Assembly: GCA_014382085.1 (NCBI GenBank)
Contig: JACNKJ010000142.1
Location: 1-11,382, forward strand
DNA length: 11,382 nucleotides
Direction: 5' to 3'
Source of the DNA: a bacterium
GTDB lineage: Bacteria > Krumholzibacteriota > Krumholzibacteriia > JACNKJ01
Below the pieces are notes generated by a model. The model searched no databases, was not told the DNA's origin, and worked only from the letters and a program-made list of their open reading frames with translations. Shown piece by piece: positions 7,587 to 11,382 of the stretch. The position numbers and the translations under genes were made by a program. Numbering within the stretch: position 1 is the stretch's first letter; each line of letters opens with the position of its first letter.

Positions 7587-8311
7587 CCGTGCTTCCTCCC
7601 TTCCAACCAGTGAGCGTTCATGGCGAGCAGAGCCGCCGTGAAGGCCAAGAAGTAAACCACGTCGCCCAGGCTGATCACGCCGCGCTGCAGTGATTCATAG
7701 TGCGGAATGAGTCCGAAGGCGGTTTGCAAGAAGGTGCCCAGGCCGCCGATCCACCCATCGATGGTCATGGCCACGGGGACCAGTCCCACGAAGAAGAGGA
7801 AGAAGCAGCTGATCATTCCCAGGATGAACGCGGTGATCTGATCGCGCACCAAGCCCGACACGAAAATGCCGACGCCCAGGTAGAGACCGCCCAGTAAAGT
7901 CGCGCCGATGTAGCCGCCCCAGATGGCGCCGCCGTCTGGATTGCCTAGCAATGCCAGCATGATGGGAATAGGCAGGGTGCCCGCCAGTGCGATCATATAG
8001 AAGGCCAGGGCGGCGAAGTACTTGCCAACCATGACTTCCGACGCGCGCATGGGCAGGGTCATGAGCAGTTCAAAGGTGCCTGACCTGCGATCTTCGGCCC
8101 AAAGCCGCATGGTTACGGCCGGGATGAAAAAGATCAGAAAGAGTGGCAGGTTCGCGAAGAGCCCGCGCATGTCCGCCTGACCCTGTAGAAAGAAGCTCGT
8201 CATAAAGAGCCCCGCATTGAGCGCCAGGAAAACGATGATGAAAATATAGGCAATGGGGCTGTTGAAGTAAGCCGCCATCTCGCGTTTGAAAATTACGCCG
8301 GCGTTTCTCAT
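7583..8311 (-). CDS. ABC-2 type permease, GldF-like
   Basis: This 242-residue protein has six hydrophobic segments, roughly residues 21-42, 54-70, 98-120, 132-154, 159-183 and 218-235, the usual layout of ABC-2 permeases. After segment 2 it carries WAEDRRSGTFELLMTLP (71-87), a motif typical of the GldF/NosY-like group and located on the cytoplasmic side near the ATPase. Length is normal for GldF. It should form the membrane pore, probably as a dimer, with the ATPase encoded just upstream. Its ATG overlaps the ATPase stop by 4 nt (ATGA, 8308-8311), has GGAGG 8 nt upstream, and its own stop overlaps the GldG start in the same way, which suggests coupled translation of all three. Confidence 0.93.
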   Translation of the reverse strand: MRNAGVIFKREMAAYFNSPIAYIFIIVFLALNAGLFMTSFFLQGQADMRGLFANLPLFLIFFIPAVTMRLWAEDRRSGTFELLMTLPMRASEVMVGKYFAALAFYMIALAGTLPIPIMLALLGNPDGGAIWGGYIGATLLGGLYLGVGIFVSGLVRDQITAFILGMISCFFLFFVGLVPVAMTIDGWIGGLGTFLQTAFGLIPHYESLQRGVISLGDVVYFLAFTAALLAMNAHWLEGRKHG

Positions 8312-9249
8312 GCTCTCACCCTCCCACTCTGGGCTTCCTTGGTCAAGGCGATGAAGGTTTCCTCCAAGGTAAAGGGATCTTCGTGAAGCTCGTTAAGCTT
8401 CCATCCCTTTTCACGGGCCGTGGCGGCCACAGTGGAAGCCAGATCGCCTTCGAAGCTGCCGAAAATTTCGAAGCGGCGCTCGTCCAGGGGAACCACCCTC
8501 TCCACGCCTTCGGCCGCGGTGAGCGCGGCTTCCAGATTATCGGGAAGCTCATCCAAGCATAGGGTTACGCGGTTGCTGCCCATGGCGCGCTGTTTCAGTT
8601 CGCCGATGCGACCGTCCGCCACCACGCACCCCTGGTTGATAATCACCACGCGATCGGTGACCGGCGCCACCTCCTGCAGAATGTGCGTGCTGAATAGGAT
8701 GGTCTTGCTCCGCCCCAGCTCCGCGATGAGTTCGCGAATGCCGATGATCTGCAAGGGATCCAGTCCGCTTGTAGGTTCGTCAAGGATCAGAATTTCGGGA
8801 TCGTGGATCAGCGCTTGGGCCAGCCCAGTGCGTTGGCGAAAGCCCTTGGACAACTCCAAGATGCTTTGCTTGAAGACGGGTTCGAGCTGGCAGGCCTCTA
8901 CAGCCCAGCTCAACCTAGTCTTGAGATTCGATCCGCTCAGACCGCGGGCCCTGCCCACGAATTCCAGATACTCCTGCACGCGCATATCGGTATAGAGCGG
9001 CACATTCTCAGGCATGTAGCCGATGCGCGAGCGCACATCCAATGGCTTCTCGCTTACATCCATGCCGTCTACGACCACGTTGCCATCGTCGGGCGCTAAA
9101 AAGCTCGTGATGATCTTCATCGCCGTGCTTTTTCCAGCCCCGTTCGGACCGAGGAAGCCCAGGATCTCGCCGCGCTCCACCGTCATGGAGACACCGTCCA
9201 AGGCCACCGTCTGCCCGAAGCGCTTGGATACATTCCGCACTTCGATCAT
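8308..9249 (-). CDS. ABC transporter ATP-binding protein, GldA-like
   Basis: This 313-residue ATPase has all nucleotide-binding motifs: Walker A GPNGAGKST (34-42), a Q-loop region GYMPEN (77-82) with Glu where many ABC ATPases have Gln, signature LSKGFRQR (133-140), Walker B LILDEP with catalytic Glu158, D-loop SGLDP, and switch His189 in FSTHIL. The LSKGFRQR signature and the roughly 90-residue C-terminal extension are typical of GldA and related ABC-2 exporters or gliding transporters. It would power the GldF-like permease. I prefer ATG at 9247-9249 (protein begins MIEVRNVSKRFG; GAGGT about 10 nt upstream) to an in-frame GTG at 9259-9261, whose GAGG would be only 1 nt away. It is the first gene of a four-gene operon. 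Confidence 0.95.
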   Translation of the reverse strand: MIEVRNVSKRFGQTVALDGVSMTVERGEILGFLGPNGAGKSTAMKIITSFLAPDDGNVVVDGMDVSEKPLDVRSRIGYMPENVPLYTDMRVQEYLEFVGRARGLSGSNLKTRLSWAVEACQLEPVFKQSILELSKGFRQRTGLAQALIHDPEILILDEPTSGLDPLQIIGIRELIAELGRSKTILFSTHILQEVAPVTDRVVIINQGCVVADGRIGELKQRAMGSNRVTLCLDELPDNLEAALTAAEGVERVVPLDERRFEIFGSFEGDLASTVAATAREKGWKLNELHEDPFTLEETFIALTKEAQSGRVRA

Positions 9250-9388
9250 GGTGATGAACACCTCGTCAGCTGATTCGGGTTATTGAATTTAAGTGGGAAG
9301 CGGGATACCGCCCCCCTATTGCGGCGGCATATTACTATAGGAAGGCTCGCCAGTTCCAGGGTCTAGATTAATTCAGTAGAATTCGGCT

Positions 9389-9406
9389 GGATAATCCACA
9401 ATATCC
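9389..9406. promoter_or_regulatory. Operator-like dyad GGATA-N8-TATCC
   Basis: An inverted repeat with 5-bp arms, GGATA (9389-9393) and TATCC (9402-9406), 8 nt apart, sits in the AT-rich middle of the divergent region. The left half is itself part of a 9-bp palindrome GGATAATCC (9389-9397). It ends one base before a -35-like TTAACA. Size and place suit a repressor or response-regulator site, but arms this short can occur by chance. Confidence 0.3.
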
Positions 9407-9435
9407 TTAACACAATCGGTTTTCCGGCCGATGAT
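9407..9435 (+). promoter_or_regulatory. Candidate promoter of the sensor kinase gene
   Basis: TTAACA (9407-9412, five of six -35 matches) and GATGAT (9430-9435, four of six -10 matches) are separated by 17 nt. The predicted leader would be about 100 nt. A competing -10-like GATAAT lies at 9390-9395, with TTAATT 16 nt upstream. Both are consensus matches by eye. Confidence 0.3.
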
Positions 9436-9530
9436 CCCCTAAGAAGCCTTTCAAGCAAGGGGCGGGAGCGTGGGGAAAACCTGGGGCCTCATGGGCTTAT
9501 TCCCGCACCGATCCTTGTTCCGGCAAACCC

Positions 9531-9536
9531 AAAGGA
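9531..9536 (+). promoter_or_regulatory. Ribosome binding site that fixes the GTG start of the kinase
   Basis: AAAGGA lies 8 nt before GTG 9545. An in-frame TGA at 9539-9541 excludes any start further upstream, and the next in-frame ATG, at 9614, would remove the 23-residue Arg-rich segment before the first membrane helix. Confidence 0.6.
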
Positions 9537-9544
9537 CCTGAGCG

Positions 9545-11382
9545 GTGGCCAGTTCTCGCAGACACTCATTCTTCCGCTTCGATTCCCGCCTAAGCCGTCG
9601 CCTTCTTCGCTACATGGTGGCCGCTTGTCTGATCTGGGCGCTTATCGCCGCGATACTGCTTGCCTATTTCGGCTACCGCGGTGGCCTCGATTATGTTCAG
9701 ACGCGATTGGAAGATATTAAGGCTAGCGCGCCACCGAGTTTTGCCTACGCCATTGAGCAGGGTGATCACGATCAGATAAACATCATGCTGCAGGCCATCG
9801 AACGCCTACCCGAGATAACCTACGCGGAAATCCGCCCGGGAGTCTCTGGTGAAGGCGAGATATACCTCCATGGCGACAAGAGCCTTCCCCACACCACGCA
9901 CCTGGAAATTCCCTTGAACCCCGGTCATCCGGAAGGTCCCCAGCTTAGCATCGCGATCACGTATTCCCACATGTTGAGTAGCTTGATTGGCTATCTCTTG
10001 CTCGGCCTTTTTGTGGTGGTTCTGGGAATTTTGGTCGTCGGAATTATCATGAACTTCATCTTCCATCAAACTGTGACCCGTCACCTGGAAGATGTGGTCG
10101 GTTATCTGTGGGATATGGACGTGGTGACGCTTAACCATCGTTTGGGTATCGACCGACCACGAAACCACAACCCCGATGAAATCGATGTGCTTGTGGATGC
10201 TGTCAACACAATGCGCAGCCACCTTGCCGAAGCCATTGAAGAGACAACTTTGACCAATCGGGTCCTGGAGGAGAACGAGCTCTCCCAAGCCAAATTGCTC
10301 TCCAACCTTCCAGGCATGGTCTATCGCTGCCTGAACAATGAGAATTGGGATATGTCCTTCCTGAGTGATGGCTGTAAGGCGCTTACGGGTTACGAGGCCG
10401 AAGCGCTGATCATTGGCGGAGAAAATGCCTATGCAAAGCTCATTCACCCCGAGGACAGAGAAAAGGTTTGGATGGAAGTTCAAGCCGCCATCGCGAGCAA
10501 GCGGGCATTTCGTATGGACTACCGCATTGTCTGCGCCGACGGCAGCACTCGCTGGGTGTGGGAGCAAGGTGAAGCCATCTTTGATGAGCATGGCGAGGCC
10601 TTGGTGTTGGAAGGGTTCGTGTCCGACTTCACATCCCGTCGGCAGGTCGAAGAGTCTTTGAGAGAAAGCGAAGGGACGCTTCGAGCCCTGACTGAGTTCA
10701 TGAGCACTCTTCTAGATACCATCCCAAGTCCCGTGTTCTACAAGGACAACGAGGGGCGCTTCCTGGGCTGCAACGAGATCTTCGCAAGGGATGTGCTCGG
10801 GCTTCCCCAAGACCAGATCATTGGCAAGAGGCTCATGGATCTTCCCTTTGGCTTGCCCTCTGAAGATGGCCAGCAATATCACCAGGCCGACCTGAAGCTG
10901 ATCGCGAACCCGGGTAGTCAGCAGTTCGAGATGGAGCTTGTCTGTGCGGACGGCGTGAAGCGCCTCTACTATTACTCGCGCGCAACTTTCCAGGCGGAGA
11001 AGGGACCGGCCGACGGCATCATCGGCATTATGCTGGATCTTACCGAGCGCAAGGAGCTGGAAGAGCAGCTCGTGCGCTCGCAGAAGATGGAGGTTATCGG
11101 GCAGCTGGCCGGTGGCATCGCCCACGATTTCAACAATCTTCTACAGGTGATTCGTAACAATGTTGAATTGGCCATGGTGGAAAACCTGAATCCTGCGCAA
11201 GCCAAAGAAGATCTGCACGATGCCATTGCGGCTGTAGATCGCGCTTCGAGCCTTACAAGGCAACTGCTGACCTACAGTCGGAAACAAGCTTTAGACGTTC
11301 GGGAAATTCATTTGGATCAACATTTGCGTGGAATGATCACCATGCTAAGGCGGATCATCCGGGAAGACATCCAACTTGATCT
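9545..11382 (+). CDS. Membrane-bound PAS-PAS sensor histidine kinase (3' end beyond window)
   Basis: The frame is open from GTG 9545 to the right edge (612 codons). Order of parts: Arg-rich N-terminus; membrane segment 1 (about 24-43); an extracytoplasmic sensor of about 100 residues (44-146) containing LQAIERLPEITYAEIR; membrane segment 2 (about 147-172); a HAMP-like linker (about 174-232, with NPDEIDVLVDAVNTMRSHL); PAS 1 (about 250-366, with GYEAEAL, HPEDREKV and DYRIVCADGSTRWVWEQGE); PAS 2 (about 384-505, ending DLTERKELEEQL); then the phosphoacceptor helix AGGIAHDFNNLLQVI with His527. The HDFNN form is common in hybrid kinases carrying a C-terminal receiver, but the ATPase domain and anything after it lie outside the window. 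It should autophosphorylate His527 in response to an envelope and/or PAS-bound signal. Partner regulator unknown. It is divergent from the ABC operon. Confidence 0.92.
   Translation, partial: MASSRRHSFFRFDSRLSRRLLRYMVAACLIWALIAAILLAYFGYRGGLDYVQTRLEDIKASAPPSFAYAIEQGDHDQINIMLQAIERLPEITYAEIRPGVSGEGEIYLHGDKSLPHTTHLEIPLNPGHPEGPQLSIAITYSHMLSSLIGYLLLGLFVVVLGILVVGIIMNFIFHQTVTRHLEDVVGYLWDMDVVTLNHRLGIDRPRNHNPDEIDVLVDAVNTMRSHLAEAIEETTLTNRVLEENELSQAKLLSNLPGMVYRCLNNENWDMSFLSDGCKALTGYEAEALIIGGENAYAKLIHPEDREKVWMEVQAAIASKRAFRMDYRIVCADGSTRWVWEQGEAIFDEHGEALVLEGFVSDFTSRRQVEESLRESEGTLRALTEFMSTLLDTIPSPVFYKDNEGRFLGCNEIFARDVLGLPQDQIIGKRLMDLPFGLPSEDGQQYHQADLKLIANPGSQQFEMELVCADGVKRLYYYSRATFQAEKGPADGIIGIMLDLTERKELEEQLVRSQKMEVIGQLAGGIAHDFNNLLQVIRNNVELAMVENLNPAQAKEDLHDAIAAVDRASSLTRQLLTYSRKQALDVREIHLDQHLRGMITMLRRIIREDIQLD

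Larger units (their letters stand above)
9262..9544. promoter_or_regulatory. Divergent regulatory region between the ABC operon and the sensor kinase
   Basis: These 283 nt separate the two divergent genes. The left part holds a run of six C's inside an imperfect hairpin (CCGCC at 9308-9312 with GGCGG at 9323-9327). The middle, about 9361-9412, is clearly more AT-rich than the surrounding coding DNA. The right part is G-rich and contains the kinase Shine-Dalgarno. On the minus strand TATAGT (9334-9339), about 85 nt before the ATPase ATG, is a good -10 match, but I see no matching -35. Confidence 0.5.

Noticed and set aside
9416..9540. Riboswitch or small RNA in the leader of the kinase gene
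   Set aside because: Several short inverted repeats occur (for example CCCCT 9436-9440 with AGGGG 9458-9462), but arms are only about 5 bp and no known riboswitch core is recognisable.
9806..10591. Minus-strand open frame (261 codons) opposite the sensor kinase
   Set aside because: The plus-strand frame encodes HAMP and PAS features continuously through this stretch, so this is a shadow.

Overview
The window is gene-dense chromosomal DNA from a Gram-negative bacterium. It holds an outer-membrane barrel with a terminal Phe, a signal-peptide-bearing beta-solenoid protein and a two-membrane-segment sensor kinase. It is fairly GC-rich, and starts are ATG, GTG or TTG, mostly preceded by purine-rich Shine-Dalgarno sequences. 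A GldA/GldF/GldG plus DUF4340 operon next to DUF4097-type and large PAS-kinase genes would fit an FCB-group or deltaproteobacterium-like lineage. That placement is an inference from gene content only. I see no mobile element, CRISPR array, tRNA or rRNA.

Layout. (1) 1-623, minus: 5' part of a secreted DUF4097-like protein with an almost perfect 20-residue repeat, running off the left edge. (2) 736-4168, plus: a two-gene purine unit. It has a molybdenum-binding subunit of a xanthine dehydrogenase-type hydroxylase and, overlapping it by 20 nt, an SsnA-like amidohydrolase. The FAD and 2Fe-2S subunits that the hydroxylase needs are not in the window. (3) 4235-4837, plus: a small outer-membrane beta-barrel protein starting at TTG. 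(4) 4855-4883: an intrinsic terminator between convergent units, oriented best for the minus strand. (5) 9249 down to 4911, minus: a compact four-gene operon of ABC ATPase, ABC-2 permease, GldG-like protein and DUF4340 protein, joined by 4-nt ATGA overlaps or a 3-nt gap. (6) 9262-9544: a divergent regulatory region with an AT-rich core, a dyad and a promoter-like pair. (7) 9545 to the right edge, plus: a membrane PAS-PAS histidine kinase of the HDFNN type, truncated by the window.

How the genes work together. The hydroxylase and amidohydrolase are probably made from one message and could act on consecutive purine-type substrates, for example guanine to xanthine to urate. The four minus-strand genes should form one membrane complex, with an ATPase and permease plus two membrane-anchored extracytoplasmic auxiliary proteins, whose substrate is unknown. 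The kinase is divergent from that operon and may sense an envelope signal. No direct link between kinase and transporter is shown by the sequence. Most of the window is ordinary core or accessory metabolism. The points I would re-examine are the SsnA/hydroxylase pair without its electron-transfer subunits, the repeat protein, and the regulatory region at 9262-9544.
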